A stretch of 24,697 bases of DNA from PS1 clade bacterium (GTDB lineage: Bacteria; Pseudomonadota; Alphaproteobacteria; RS24): the NCBI GenBank assembly GCA_016779015.1, contig JADHOK010000009.1, positions 1 through 24,697 of the forward strand. The letters run 5' to 3'. The notes under the pieces are model-generated. The model saw only the letters and a program-made list of their open reading frames with translations, did no database searches and had not been told where the DNA came from. Positions 1 through 8,020 of this stretch are shown one piece after another. Position numbers and translations under genes: made by a program. Within the stretch, counting starts at the first letter, position 1. Each line of letters begins with the position of its first letter.

Positions 1-26
1 CATTCAACAAAGAGGGGTCACAGACC

Positions 27-1844
27 TTGTCACGCAACGAAGCCGCCGAAACGGTCGCTCAAATGGAAGAAGATGCCAAGCGCAGGCCGCGGGCCCGCAA
101 TTTGCGGCCTTTGCGCGCTCTGCTGCCGTTTATCGCGCGCTATCCGGGCCGGGTATTTGCTGCTTTTCTGGCGCTTTTATTGGCAACCGCAGCAACTTTG
201 ACGATGCCCATCGCCGTGCGGTTTATGATCGATAACGGCTTTTCAACCGAGGATGCCAACTCGATCGACCGCTATTTTCTGGCCATGCTGGTGGTGGCGA
301 TTGTGTTGGGTCTGGCCAGCGCCATGCGCTTTTTCTTCGTCTCGTGGATTGGCGAGCGCGTGACCGCCGATTTGCGGGCCGCGGTTTACACCCATATCAC
401 CACATTATCACCGGCATTTTTTGAGGTGACGCGCACCGGCGAGGTGTTGTCGCGCTTGACGGCGGACACCACGCTCATCAAAACCGTCGTCGGCTCGTCG
501 GCCTCCATCGCGCTGCGCAATCTGTTCATGTTTATCGGGTCGGCCATCATGCTGGTTTACACCAGCGCCTCATTGGCCGGTCTGGCGGCGTTGACATTGC
601 CTTTTGTTGTGGTGCCGATGATTGCGGTCGGGCGTCTGGTGCGCCGACTGGCGCGCGCCAGTCAGGACCGCATTGCCGATACCGCAAGTCACGCGGCTGA
701 AACGATTTCGGCCATGCAGACGGTGCAGAGCTTTACCCATGAAAATGAAGACCGACGCGTATTCGCCGACGCGGTGGAAAATTCATTTGCCACGGCGCGG
801 CTGCGAATTCTGGCGCGCGCGGCCATGACCGCCATCGCCATTGTGTTGGTGTTTGCCGGCGTCACCGGCATTTTATGGCTCGGCGCGCAAAATGTACTCG
901 ACGGCTCCATGAGTGGCGGCACGCTGGGGCAATTTATTCTTTACGCAGTGCTGTGCGCCACCTCCATCGGTGCGCTGTCGGAGGTTTGGGGCGAGGTGCA
1001 ATTGGCGGCGGGCGCGACCGAGCGTCTGGTCGAAATCCTTGATGTCGACCCCGTCATCCAGCCACCGGCCAATCCGCAAACACTGCCGCAACCGGCGCAA
1101 GGGCGTATCGTTTTTGACCAAGTGACGTTCCAATATCCGACACGGCCGGAAATCTCTGCGCTCAGCGAATTTTCGCTCGACGTTTCGCCCGGCGAAACGG
1201 TGGCGCTGGTCGGCGCATCGGGGGCCGGTAAATCGACCGTCTTTCAATTATTGTCGCGCTTTTATGACCCGCAGCAGGGGCGCATCAGCATTGACGGCGT
1301 AGCGCTACCCGATATGGACCCGCAAACCGTGCGCGGCGCGCTTGCCGTGGTGCCGCAGGAGACGGTGGTGTTTGCCAAAAGCGTTATGGACAATATTCGC
1401 TTCGGGCGACCCGAGGCGAGCGAAGAAGAGGTGGTGGCCGCCGCCAAGGCGGCGCAGGCGGATGAATTTATCGCGCGATTGCCCGACGGTTATCATACCG
1501 AGCTGGGCGAGCGCGGCGTCACCCTGTCTGGCGGGCAACGCCAACGCATCGCCATTGCGCGCGCCATATTGCGCGACGCGCCGGTGCTGCTTCTCGATGA
1601 AGCAACCAGTGCGCTGGATGCAGAAAGCGAGACGCTGGTACAAAAAGCCTTGGGTCATTTGATGGAAGGGCGCACCACTTTGGTGATTGCGCATCGACTG
1701 GCGACGATTTTAAAAGCCGACCGCATCATTGTCATGGAAGCGGGCGGTGTCACGGCAACCGGCAAACACGCAGAATTATTGGCTCAGGGCGGTCTTTATG
1801 CGCGTCTGGCTGATTTGCAATTTGGACGCGAAGCAGCCGAGTAA
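27..1844 (+). CDS. ABC exporter, fused permease and ATPase (MsbA-like half-transporter)
   Basis: Single-chain half-transporter of 605 residues, expected to work as a homodimer in the inner membrane exporting a lipid or hydrophobic substrate; the substrate cannot be read from sequence. The N-terminal half (about residues 35-320) has several hydrophobic segments typical of the six-helix exporter domain. The C-terminal ATPase has a Walker A motif GASGAGKST (about 395-403), Q-loop VPQET, signature LSGGQRQR (about 499), Walker B VLLLDEATSALD (about 521-532) and the switch histidine in IAHRL (about 556). The start is TTG at 27, supported by AGAGGGG at 11-17; an in-frame ATG at 63 has no comparable ribosome site. 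Length and domain order are normal for MsbA/LmrA-like exporters. It converges on the suhB-like gene. The family call is strong; calling it MsbA itself would be a guess. Confidence 0.93.
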   Translation: MSRNEAAETVAQMEEDAKRRPRARNLRPLRALLPFIARYPGRVFAAFLALLLATAATLTMPIAVRFMIDNGFSTEDANSIDRYFLAMLVVAIVLGLASAMRFFFVSWIGERVTADLRAAVYTHITTLSPAFFEVTRTGEVLSRLTADTTLIKTVVGSSASIALRNLFMFIGSAIMLVYTSASLAGLAALTLPFVVVPMIAVGRLVRRLARASQDRIADTASHAAETISAMQTVQSFTHENEDRRVFADAVENSFATARLRILARAAMTAIAIVLVFAGVTGILWLGAQNVLDGSMSGGTLGQFILYAVLCATSIGALSEVWGEVQLAAGATERLVEILDVDPVIQPPANPQTLPQPAQGRIVFDQVTFQYPTRPEISALSEFSLDVSPGETVALVGASGAGKSTVFQLLSRFYDPQQGRISIDGVALPDMDPQTVRGALAVVPQETVVFAKSVMDNIRFGRPEASEEEVVAAAKAAQADEFIARLPDGYHTELGERGVTLSGGQRQRIAIARAILRDAPVLLLDEATSALDAESETLVQKALGHLMEGRTTLVIAHRLATILKADRIIVMEAGGVTATGKHAELLAQGGLYARLADLQFGREAAE

Positions 1845-1861
1845 AAGCAATCTATGATTGC
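1842..1861 (-). terminator. Putative intrinsic terminator of the fabI-suhB run
   Basis: A perfect 6-bp inverted repeat, GCAATC at 1847-1852 and GATTGC at 1856-1861, with a 3-base loop, lies directly downstream of the suhB-like stop. Read on the minus strand it is followed by TTTT (1846-1843). The U-run is short and the stem only half G/C, so strength is uncertain. On the plus strand the T-run is missing, so it would mainly serve the minus-strand run. Confidence 0.5.
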
Positions 1862-1863
1862 GT

Positions 1864-2643
1864 CTAAAGCTCTTTGAGCAGCGCGGCGTGGATAAACTCA
1901 TTGCCGGCGATGACATCACCGGTCTCGAGCATTTTTTGGCGATTGGTCAAATCCGACACCAGCCCGCCCGCTTCGCGCACCAGCACAATACCGGCGGCCA
2001 TGTCCCATGCGGCAAGGCCGCGCTCCCAAAAAGCATCAAATCGACCGGCCGCAACAAAGGCGAGGTCGAGCGAGGCGGCGCCGAAACGACGCAAACCGGC
2101 GATATTGGGCAGTAGTTTCTCGGTCTCTGTCAAAAATTCTGCGCGGCCTTTGCGCTCGCCATGCGGCGCGCCGCAAGCAAGAACAGCTTCGCTCAAGCGG
2201 TCGCGCCCGGCGACGCGGAGGCGTCCGCCCGGGCCATAAGCGCCCTGGCCGCGTTCGCCGAAAAACAATTCATCGGTAATCGGGTTGTAAATCACCCCGG
2301 CGACCAGCGTGCCTTCGCGCTCCAGCGCTACCGAAATGGCTAAGTGCGGGATGCCGTGCAGAAAATTCGTGGTGCCGTCAAGCGGGTCGACAATCCAGCG
2401 ATGGGTGGCGTCTGCGCCTTCGACAACGCCGCGCTCTTCCATCAAAAAGCCGTAGCCGGGCCGCGCCTCGGACAATTCTTCGAAAAGAATTTTCTCGGCT
2501 TTCAAATCGGCCTGACTGACAAAATCGCCCGGACCTTTTTTCGATACTTGCAGATTTTCGACCTCGCCGAAATCGCGACGCAAGGCGCGCCCGGCCTTTT
2601 CGACCGCGGCACGCATCACATTCATGGCTGGCGACTGCGCCAT
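1864..2643 (-). CDS. suhB: Inositol monophosphatase family protein (SuhB-like)
   Basis: 259-residue Mg-dependent phosphatase of the inositol monophosphatase superfamily, which hydrolyses myo-inositol 1-phosphate or related sugar phosphates in the cytoplasm. The metal-binding residues are visible: Glu70 in MEERG, Asp86 and Asp89 in VDPLDGTTNF, and Asp214 in AAWDMAAG. Length matches the family. The start at 2643 lies immediately before the efp stop codon at 2644-2646 in the direction of transcription, so the two are almost certainly cotranscribed. Placement after efp is, as I recall, common in alphaproteobacteria. Substrate could also be histidinol phosphate or fructose-1,6-bisphosphate, since the superfamily is promiscuous; the suhB symbol is a family-level label. 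Confidence 0.9.
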   Translation of the reverse strand: MAQSPAMNVMRAAVEKAGRALRRDFGEVENLQVSKKGPGDFVSQADLKAEKILFEELSEARPGYGFLMEERGVVEGADATHRWIVDPLDGTTNFLHGIPHLAISVALEREGTLVAGVIYNPITDELFFGERGQGAYGPGGRLRVAGRDRLSEAVLACGAPHGERKGRAEFLTETEKLLPNIAGLRRFGAASLDLAFVAAGRFDAFWERGLAAWDMAAGIVLVREAGGLVSDLTNRQKMLETGDVIAGNEFIHAALLKEL

Positions 2644-3207
2644 TTAGTCGGCTCGTTTCAGATAGGTGACTTCATTCGTGTCGACGATAATTTTATCGCC
2701 GACCTCGACAAAAGGCGGCACCATAACGCGCACGCCATTGTCACACATGGCCGGTTTATTGGATGAGGCAGCGGTCTGGCCTTTGACGACGGCTTCGGTC
2801 TCGGTCACTTCCAGCGTCACTTGATCGGGCAGGCGGATGCCGATGGGTTTACCCTCATGGGATTCGACCACCACATTCATACCGTCTTGCAAAAAAGCTG
2901 CGCGGTCGCCGACAAATTCGGTTTGCAGTTCGATCTGCTCATAGCTCCCGGTGTCCATGAACACCAGCATGCCGTCGCTCTCATAGAGGAATTGGTAATC
3001 GGTCTGCTCGAGGCGCACGCGCTCTACTTTGTCGGCCGAGCGGAAACGCTCATTGAGCTTTGACCCGTTGAGCAGGTTTTTCAGCTCAATCTGCGCAAAA
3101 GCACCGCCTTTGCCGGGTTTCACATGCTGCAGTTTCACCGCCACCCAAAGCTCGCCATTGTGCTGGATAACATTGCCGGGGCGGATTTCATTGCCGTTGA
3201 TTTTCAT
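2644..3207 (-). CDS. efp: Translation elongation factor P
   Basis: EF-P binds the ribosome beside the P site and relieves stalling at consecutive prolines. From ATG 3207 the protein is 187 residues and starts MKINGNEIRPG, the normal start of alphaproteobacterial EF-P. The longer frame to a TTG at 3225 is rejected because AAGGTGA (3219-3213) lies five bases before ATG 3207. The tip of domain I reads KPGKGGAF with Lys33, equivalent to the E. coli lysine that EpmA/EpmB beta-lysylates, rather than the arginine of the EarP type. No modification enzyme is in the window. The gene sits between thiE and the suhB-like gene, and may also have its own promoter in the 63-base gap upstream. Confidence 0.97.
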   Translation of the reverse strand: MKINGNEIRPGNVIQHNGELWVAVKLQHVKPGKGGAFAQIELKNLLNGSKLNERFRSADKVERVRLEQTDYQFLYESDGMLVFMDTGSYEQIELQTEFVGDRAAFLQDGMNVVVESHEGKPIGIRLPDQVTLEVTETEAVVKGQTAASSNKPAMCDNGVRVMVPPFVEVGDKIIVDTNEVTYLKRAD

Positions 3208-3212
3208 GCGGG

Positions 3213-3219
3213 TCACCTT
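3213..3219 (-). promoter_or_regulatory. Ribosome binding site deciding the efp start
   Basis: AAGGTGA on the minus strand, five bases before ATG 3207. It lies inside the extended TTG-started frame and argues for the shorter protein. Confidence 0.75.
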
Positions 3220-3222
3220 AAC

Positions 3223-3234
3223 CAAATCGATTTG
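3223..3234. repeat. 12-bp perfect palindrome upstream of efp
   Basis: CAAATCGATTTG is fully self-complementary and lies 16-27 bases before ATG 3207, overlapping the predicted transcription start of the candidate efp promoter. It could be a regulator site or chance. Confidence 0.45.
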
Positions 3235-3238
3235 AGGT

Positions 3239-3266
3239 CTGATAGCATGGCCTCTCCAAGCGGCAA
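3239..3266 (-). promoter_or_regulatory. Putative sigma-70 promoter for efp
   Basis: On the minus strand, TTGCCG (3266-3261), a 16-base spacer, then TATCAG (3244-3239), in the gap between thiE and efp. The expected transcription start near 3232 falls on a perfect 12-bp palindrome at 3223-3234. Matches to consensus are partial, so this is a candidate internal promoter only. Confidence 0.35.
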
Positions 3267-3270
3267 ACCT

Positions 3271-3960
3271 CTATTTGCTGTGCTGCGCGTCGAACAAGCT
3301 GTCGAAAACAGCGTTGAATTTCTCGACCGCCGCCGCCGGGCCTTCTGCGTGCTGCCAAACGCTCCCCGAGGCGGCGATGAAATCGGCACCCACCTCGATA
3401 AGTGGCGCGGCATTGTCGGGCGTGATGCCGCCAATAGCGACGCAAGGCAGCTCGACGAATTCTTGCCAGAAGGTCAAAATATCGGCTGTGGCTTGGGTTT
3501 TGGGCTGCTTGGTGCGGGTCTCGTAAAAAGCCCCGAAAGCAACATAATCAGCCCCCGCTTCGCCGGCTTCCATAGCGAGATGCCTGCTGTCATGGCAGGT
3601 GACGCCGAGGATGGCATTGTCGCCGATAAGGGCGCGGGCGTCTTCTGCCGACATATCATCTTGGCCGACATGCACGCCGTCGCAGCCGAGTTTGGCGGCC
3701 AGAGCGGGGTCGTCGTTCAGAATAAAAGCAACATTGTGCCGGTGTGCTATCAGCATGAGCTGCGCCACCGCCGCGGCAATTTCTGCCTCATTGGCAGGCA
3801 TGTTATCTGCCGTTTTGAGACGCAGTTGCAGACTGGCGACGTCGCCGGCCGCCAATGTCTCATCGAGCTGCGGCGCGAAATCTGCGGCTTTCAATTGCGG
3901 CGGGGTGATGAGGTAAAGCCGGGTGCGCGGGCGCGGCTGGCCTTTTTTATCCTTGGCCAA
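3271..3960 (-). CDS. thiE: Thiamine phosphate synthase family protein
   Basis: 229-residue TIM-barrel protein of the ThiE/TenI superfamily. ThiE joins HMP pyrophosphate and thiazole phosphate to give thiamine phosphate. Visible family motifs are LQLRLK (binding region near residue 45), the ND pair in FILNDD, DGVHVGQDD, ILGVTCHDS, AFGAFYETRTK and AIGGITPDN. The start is a TTG at 3960, one base after the aroC stop, so translation is probably coupled; no ATG exists near the N-terminus. No other thiamine gene is nearby, which leaves some doubt whether it is the sole ThiE or a ThiE/TenI-like paralogue. GVTCH replaces the more usual GVSxH, a mild deviation. Confidence 0.85.
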   Translation of the reverse strand: MAKDKKGQPRPRTRLYLITPPQLKAADFAPQLDETLAAGDVASLQLRLKTADNMPANEAEIAAAVAQLMLIAHRHNVAFILNDDPALAAKLGCDGVHVGQDDMSAEDARALIGDNAILGVTCHDSRHLAMEAGEAGADYVAFGAFYETRTKQPKTQATADILTFWQEFVELPCVAIGGITPDNAAPLIEVGADFIAASGSVWQHAEGPAAAVEKFNAVFDSLFDAQHSK

Positions 3961-3961
3961 T

Positions 3962-5077
3962 TTATGAGTCTTTTTCTCGGCCGTTTTCTTGGCCGGTACC
4001 GATGCCTGCGGCCTGTCCCAAATGGCGCAATTTATGGTCGGCCAGCACGCACGCCATCATCGCCTCGCCAACCGACACGGCGCGAATGCCGACGCACGGG
4101 TCGTGGCGGCCTTTGGTGACAATATCGGTTTCATTGCCATCAGTATCGACCGTCTGGCGCGGCGTCAGGATTGACGAGGTCGGTTTCACGGCAAAACGCA
4201 CCACCACATCCTGACCGGTGGAGATGCCACCCAACACGCCACCGGCATGATTGCTGGTGAAACCTTTTTTGCTCATCTCATCGGCGTTTTCTTCGCCCGA
4301 TAGCGCGGCGGCGGCAAAGCCATTGCCGATCTCGACGCCTTTGACGGCGTTAATGCTCATCATCGCGGCGGCCAGATCCGTGTCCAGCTTGCCATAGACC
4401 GGCGCGCCCCAGCCGACCGGCACGCCCGAGGCAACAACCTCAATGATAGCGCCACAGCTCGACCCGGCTTTGCGTACGCCGTCGAGATAATCTTCCCATT
4501 GGGCGGCGGCTTGCGCGTCAGGGCACCAGAACGGGTTGCTCTCAACCGCATCCCAATCCCAATTATCGCGGTTAATCGCATGCGGGCCCATTTGCACCAG
4601 TGCGCCGCGAATGGTCACGCCGTCCAGCACTTTGCGCGCCACGCCGGACGCCGCAACGCGGGCGGCGGTTTCGCGTGCCGAGGAGCGCCCACCGCCGCGA
4701 TAATCGCGAATGCCGTATTTCTCCATATAGGTAAAATCGGCATGGCCGGGGCGGTATTTGTCTTTTATGTCGCCATAATCTTTCGAGCGCTGGTCGGTGT
4801 TTTCAATCAGCAGAGATATCGGCGTGCCGGTGGTCACTTGCACACCGGTCTCGGGGTCTTCAAACACGCCGGAAAGGATTTTCACCGCATCGGCCTCGCG
4901 GCGTTGGGTGGTGAATTTATTTTGCCCGGGTTTCCTTTTATCCAGCCAGTGCTGAATATCGGCTTCGCTCAATGGCAAGCGCGCTGGCGCGCCGTCAACC
5001 ACGCAGCCCAAAGCGGGCCCGTGGCTTTCGCCCCAGGTGGTAACGCGAAACAGATGACCGAAACTGTTATGCGACAT
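3962..5077 (-). CDS. aroC: Chorismate synthase
   Basis: Last enzyme of the shikimate pathway: it converts 5-enolpyruvylshikimate 3-phosphate to chorismate using reduced FMN, in the cytoplasm. The 371-residue protein begins MSHNSFGHLFRVTTWGESHG, with the GESHG signature at 17-21. It carries the central RPGHADFTYMEKYGIRDYRG segment with the following GGRSSARETA, and the C-terminal RHDPCVG and ADH elements. Length is usual for bacterial AroC. The ATG at 5077 shares its first base with the fabI stop (TAATG), indicating translational coupling. thiE follows after one base. Confidence 0.98.
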   Translation of the reverse strand: MSHNSFGHLFRVTTWGESHGPALGCVVDGAPARLPLSEADIQHWLDKRKPGQNKFTTQRREADAVKILSGVFEDPETGVQVTTGTPISLLIENTDQRSKDYGDIKDKYRPGHADFTYMEKYGIRDYRGGGRSSARETAARVAASGVARKVLDGVTIRGALVQMGPHAINRDNWDWDAVESNPFWCPDAQAAAQWEDYLDGVRKAGSSCGAIIEVVASGVPVGWGAPVYGKLDTDLAAAMMSINAVKGVEIGNGFAAAALSGEENADEMSKKGFTSNHAGGVLGGISTGQDVVVRFAVKPTSSILTPRQTVDTDGNETDIVTKGRHDPCVGIRAVSVGEAMMACVLADHKLRHLGQAAGIGTGQENGREKDS

Positions 5078-5892
5078 TATTCACTCTCTTCTTGCGCCGC
5101 TTTCAAATCGTCAAAAGCGGCCATGCCGATGGTGTTATAGCCGACATCGACATAATGAATTTCGCCCGAAACGCCCGCCGACATATCCGACAAGAGATAG
5201 ACGGCGGATTGACCGACTTGCTCTTTGGTGACGTTGCGGCGCATCGGGGCATTGGCCTCGTTCCATTTCAGCATTTCGCGGAAATCGCCGATACCGGCAG
5301 CGGCCAGAGTGCGAATGGGCCCGGCCGAGATGGAATTGACGCGAATGCCTTTGGGGCCGAGATCGGAAGCGAGATAACGCACCGAGGCCTCAAGCGCCGC
5401 TTTGGCGACGCCCATGACATTGTAATGCGGAATGACTTTGGCAGCGCCGTAATAAGACATCGTAATCATCGAGCCGCCTTCGCCCATCATCTTCTCGGCG
5501 CGTTGTGCCACGGCGGTGAAGCTGTAGCAGCTAATGTTCAACGCTTTGTCGAAAGCCTCTGCCGACGTGTCGACATAGCGACCCATCAGCTCCTCTTTGC
5601 CGGCAAAAGCAATAGCGTGGACGACGAAATCGAGCTTGCCCCACTTCGCTTCAAGCTTTGCAAACAGCGCATCGAGGCTGGCCTCATCGGTGACGTCGCA
5701 CGGCTCAACAAAATCCGAGCCGATACTGTCGGCTAGAGGTTGCACGCGTTTCAGCAGCATCTCCCCCTGATAAGTAAAGGCCAGCTCGGCTCCGGCATCG
5801 GCGCAAGCCTGCGCAATGCCCCAAGCGATGGAGTTTTTATTGGCGACACCCATAATCAGGCCGCGTTTACCCTGCATGATGTTTTGGCTCAT
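5077..5892 (-). CDS. fabI: Enoyl-[acyl-carrier-protein] reductase (NADH), FabI type
   Basis: Final reductase of the fatty-acid elongation cycle, a 271-residue SDR-fold enzyme. Nucleotide-binding GVANKNSIAWGIA is at 15-27. The FabI catalytic pattern appears as Tyr147, Tyr157 and Lys164 in MSYYGAAKVIPHYNVMGVAK, and the substrate-loop region SISAGPIRTLAAAGI is present. ATG 5892 is preceded by GAGGG. The position equivalent to E. coli Gly93 is Ala95 (VHAIAFA). It appears to head a run with aroC, thiE, efp and the suhB-like gene. The 60-base gap to the upstream lipoprotein gene contains no convincing -35/-10 pair, only an isolated TATACA (5932-5927), so the true promoter may lie inside that gene. 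Confidence 0.97.
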   Translation of the reverse strand: MSQNIMQGKRGLIMGVANKNSIAWGIAQACADAGAELAFTYQGEMLLKRVQPLADSIGSDFVEPCDVTDEASLDALFAKLEAKWGKLDFVVHAIAFAGKEELMGRYVDTSAEAFDKALNISCYSFTAVAQRAEKMMGEGGSMITMSYYGAAKVIPHYNVMGVAKAALEASVRYLASDLGPKGIRVNSISAGPIRTLAAAGIGDFREMLKWNEANAPMRRNVTKEQVGQSAVYLLSDMSAGVSGEIHYVDVGYNTIGMAAFDDLKAAQEESE

Positions 5893-5952
5893 AATGCCCT
5901 CATTTCAATCACGGTTTTCGAACTCTTGTATAAACTGCGCCGTGCAAAAAGC

Positions 5953-6405
5953 CTAGCGGCGATGAAATTCAAAGCGTTGGGAACGGATAGCGAGCAGCTT
6001 TTGCGCCGGCGGATAGCCTTGCGCGGCGGCTTTTTCCAGCCATTGTATGCCTTTCTCGCTATTTTGCGGGATGCCGTCACCGGTCAGATACATTTGCGCC
6101 AAATTGGTCTGCGATGGCGCATGGCCCAAATCAGCAGCTTTTTTATAATAACGCTGCGCTTTTTCGGGGTTGCGCGTTACCCCCTGACCGAGACGGTAAA
6201 GATGGCCGAGATTGCGCAAGGCGGCGAGGTCGTAATTATCAGCCAATGGCTGCCATAAAGCCCTCGCGGTGGCGTAATCCCCGGCCTCATAAGCCGCCAC
6301 GCCTGTGGCGAAATCGGCTTTAAAGCGCGCCGTATCGGGCGGCGTGGCGCAGGCCGCCAACAGCGACACCATGACGGCGGCGAATAATTTGCATGCAGAA
6401 CGCAT
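5953..6405 (-). CDS. Sel1-repeat (TPR-like) lipoprotein
   Basis: From ATG 6405 this is a 150-residue secreted lipoprotein. A short hydrophobic signal ends in a lipobox LAAC with Cys19, followed by Ala, which predicts lipidation and envelope localisation. The body has two to three Sel1/TPR-like helical repeats, recognisable by AALRNLGHLYRLGQG, APSQTNLAQMYLTGDG and GIQWLEKAAAQG. Such repeats mediate protein contacts; no specific partner can be inferred. The open frame extends to 6594 but that part is antisense to pdxH. There is no Shine-Dalgarno before 6405. A TATATA block at 6411-6418 sits so close that the mRNA may be leaderless, and ATG 6429 is an alternative. fabI follows on the same strand after 60 bases. 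Confidence 0.8.
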   Translation of the reverse strand: MRSACKLFAAVMVSLLAACATPPDTARFKADFATGVAAYEAGDYATARALWQPLADNYDLAALRNLGHLYRLGQGVTRNPEKAQRYYKKAADLGHAPSQTNLAQMYLTGDGIPQNSEKGIQWLEKAAAQGYPPAQKLLAIRSQRFEFHRR

Positions 6406-6418
6406 GCGCTTATATATA
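6389..6418 (+). promoter_or_regulatory. Putative pdxH promoter in a compact divergent region
   Basis: TTGCAT (6389-6394), then TATATATAAC (6411-6420), giving a 16- or 18-base spacer depending on the hexamer chosen. The TATATA run is close to symmetric and could also serve as the -10 of the minus-strand lipoprotein gene. Two GCATGC hexamers, 6391-6396 and 6402-6407, lie 11 bases apart within it. Confidence 0.45.
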
Positions 6419-6451
6419 ACCCAATGCATAGATAAAGGAATGCGCCAGCTA

Positions 6452-7054
6452 ATGAGCCTGTTTACAGATATCCCCGCCGACCCGATTGCCGCCTTTGACG
6501 GTTGGCTCAACGAAGCGGCGGCCAGCGAACCCAATGACCCCAATGCCTTGGCCTTGGCCACGGTCAGTGCCGATGGCATGCCCAATGCGCGCATGGTTTT
6601 GTTGAAAGGCCATGATTCACGCGGCTTTGTGTTCTACACCAATCTGCAAAGTCAAAAAGGCAATGAATTGGCGGAAAATGCCAAAGCAGCCTTATGTTTT
6701 CATTGGAAGTCGCTGCATCGGCAAGTGCGTATTCAGGGGCCGATATCGCCGGTCTCGGATGATGAAGCGGACGCTTATTATCAGTCGCGCGGGCGCGAGA
6801 GCCGCATCGGCGCTTGGGCGTCGCAACAATCGCGCGCCTATGACACGCGCGCCGAATTGGAAGCGGCATATGCCGAAATGGATACCAAATATCCGGGTGA
6901 GGATGTGCCGCGACCGCCGCATTGGTCGGGCCGGCGCGTCACACCTTTGCGCATCGAATTCTGGCAAGACGGAGCTCACCGCCTGCACGACCGGCTGGTG
7001 TTCAAGCGCGCCAGCGCCGAAGCAGTATGGCAGACTGAGCGTTTGTATCCGTAG
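6452..7054 (+). CDS. pdxH: Pyridoxine/pyridoxamine 5'-phosphate oxidase
   Basis: FMN-dependent oxidase making pyridoxal 5'-phosphate from PNP or PMP, cytoplasmic and dimeric. The 200-residue protein from ATG 6452 starts MSLFTDIPADPIAAFDGWL. It carries the FMN-binding ARMVLLKG and FVFYTN segments, the SRIGAWASQQS element, and the C-terminal PPHWSGRR and IEFWQ plus LHDR signature. ATG 6452 lies 12 bases after AAGGA (6435-6439). ATG 6440 also fits the frame but abuts that AAGGA and would leave no room for ribosome binding. The gene is divergent from the Sel1 lipoprotein and is followed by the CDF gene after 27 bases on the same strand. Confidence 0.96.
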   Translation: MSLFTDIPADPIAAFDGWLNEAAASEPNDPNALALATVSADGMPNARMVLLKGHDSRGFVFYTNLQSQKGNELAENAKAALCFHWKSLHRQVRIQGPISPVSDDEADAYYQSRGRESRIGAWASQQSRAYDTRAELEAAYAEMDTKYPGEDVPRPPHWSGRRVTPLRIEFWQDGAHRLHDRLVFKRASAEAVWQTERLYP

Positions 7055-7081
7055 GCCGATAAATAGGATAAGCTGCACCAT

Positions 7082-8011
7082 ATGAGCCAAGAACAGCAAT
7101 ATCACGACCATTTAGGATTGGAGCCGGGCAAGCGCGTGCGCGGCACGGCGCTGTTGGCGATTGCTACCGCGGCGCTGATGATTGTGATGAAAGGCATCGC
7201 TTGGGTGCTGACCGGCTCTACCTCCATGCTCGGCGCGTTTCTCGACTCGCTGATGGATTTGTCTTTATCGGTGATGAACTTTTTCGCTATCCGTCATGCG
7301 CAAACCCCGGCCGATGCCGAACACCGTTTCGGCCATGGTAAAGCCGAGGCGCTGGCCGCTTTGGTGCAGGGCGCAATGCTGAGTTTGGCGGCGGTGTTTC
7401 TGGTTTACGAGGCGGTGGAGGCATTTATGAACCCGCGTCTGTTGAGCGAAACCAATATCGGTATCGGCGTCATTCTGATTTCTATCGTGCTGACTTTCGG
7501 TCTCGTGCAGGCGCAAAAGCGCACGGCGCGCGAGACCAACTCCATCGCCATTGAGGCCGATAGCGCGCATTATGAAGGCGATATCTATCTCAATCTTGGT
7601 GTGCTGGCGGCGTTGATTTTGTCGGGGCCGTTGGGCATCGCCTATGCCGACCCGGTGGTGGCGGTTCTGGTGGCGCTGGTGCTGGCCAATAGTGCGCGGC
7701 AAATTTTTACCTCGGCCGGCAATCAATTGATGGATCGCGAGCTTGATGACGAGACGCGCGCGCAGATTAAGGACCTTATTCTGTCGCATCCGCAAGTGCG
7801 CGGCCTGCACGATTTGCGCACCCGCCAAGCCGGTTTGTCGCGCTTTGTGCAATGCCATATCGAATTGGATGGCAATATCTCGCTGAACACGGCGCACCAG
7901 ATTTCCGACGCGGTGGAAGAAAATGTGATGGCCAAATTCCCCGATATGGAAGTGCTGATTCACCAAGACCCGTCGGGTCATGAACAACTGACCGAGCTTG
8001 AAAAAAGCTAA
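7082..8011 (+). CDS. Cation diffusion facilitator family divalent metal exporter (FieF-like)
   Basis: 309-residue inner-membrane antiporter of the CDF family, exporting Zn, Fe, Cd or similar divalent ions in exchange for protons. Transmembrane metal ligands match the FieF/YiiP pattern: Asp55 and Asp59 in LDSLMDL, His163 and Asp167 in AHYEGD. The loop HRFGHGKAEALAAL is a family hallmark. The C-terminal cytoplasmic metal-binding domain includes VQCHIELD and LIHQDP. Only a weak AGGA (7065-7068) precedes the ATG. It probably shares transcription with pdxH and converges on the amidase gene with a 9-base gap. Metal specificity is not decidable here. Confidence 0.93.
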   Translation: MSQEQQYHDHLGLEPGKRVRGTALLAIATAALMIVMKGIAWVLTGSTSMLGAFLDSLMDLSLSVMNFFAIRHAQTPADAEHRFGHGKAEALAALVQGAMLSLAAVFLVYEAVEAFMNPRLLSETNIGIGVILISIVLTFGLVQAQKRTARETNSIAIEADSAHYEGDIYLNLGVLAALILSGPLGIAYADPVVAVLVALVLANSARQIFTSAGNQLMDRELDDETRAQIKDLILSHPQVRGLHDLRTRQAGLSRFVQCHIELDGNISLNTAHQISDAVEENVMAKFPDMEVLIHQDPSGHEQLTELEKS

Positions 8012-8020
8012 AAATCTTCC

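Noticed and set aside
3124..4119. 331-codon plus-strand frame across efp, thiE and the 3' end of aroC
   Set aside because: It runs antisense to three well-recognised genes and shows no protein family features.
7265..7987. 240-codon minus-strand frame opposite the CDF transporter
   Set aside because: Low-complexity His/Arg/Gln translation antisense to a convincing transporter.
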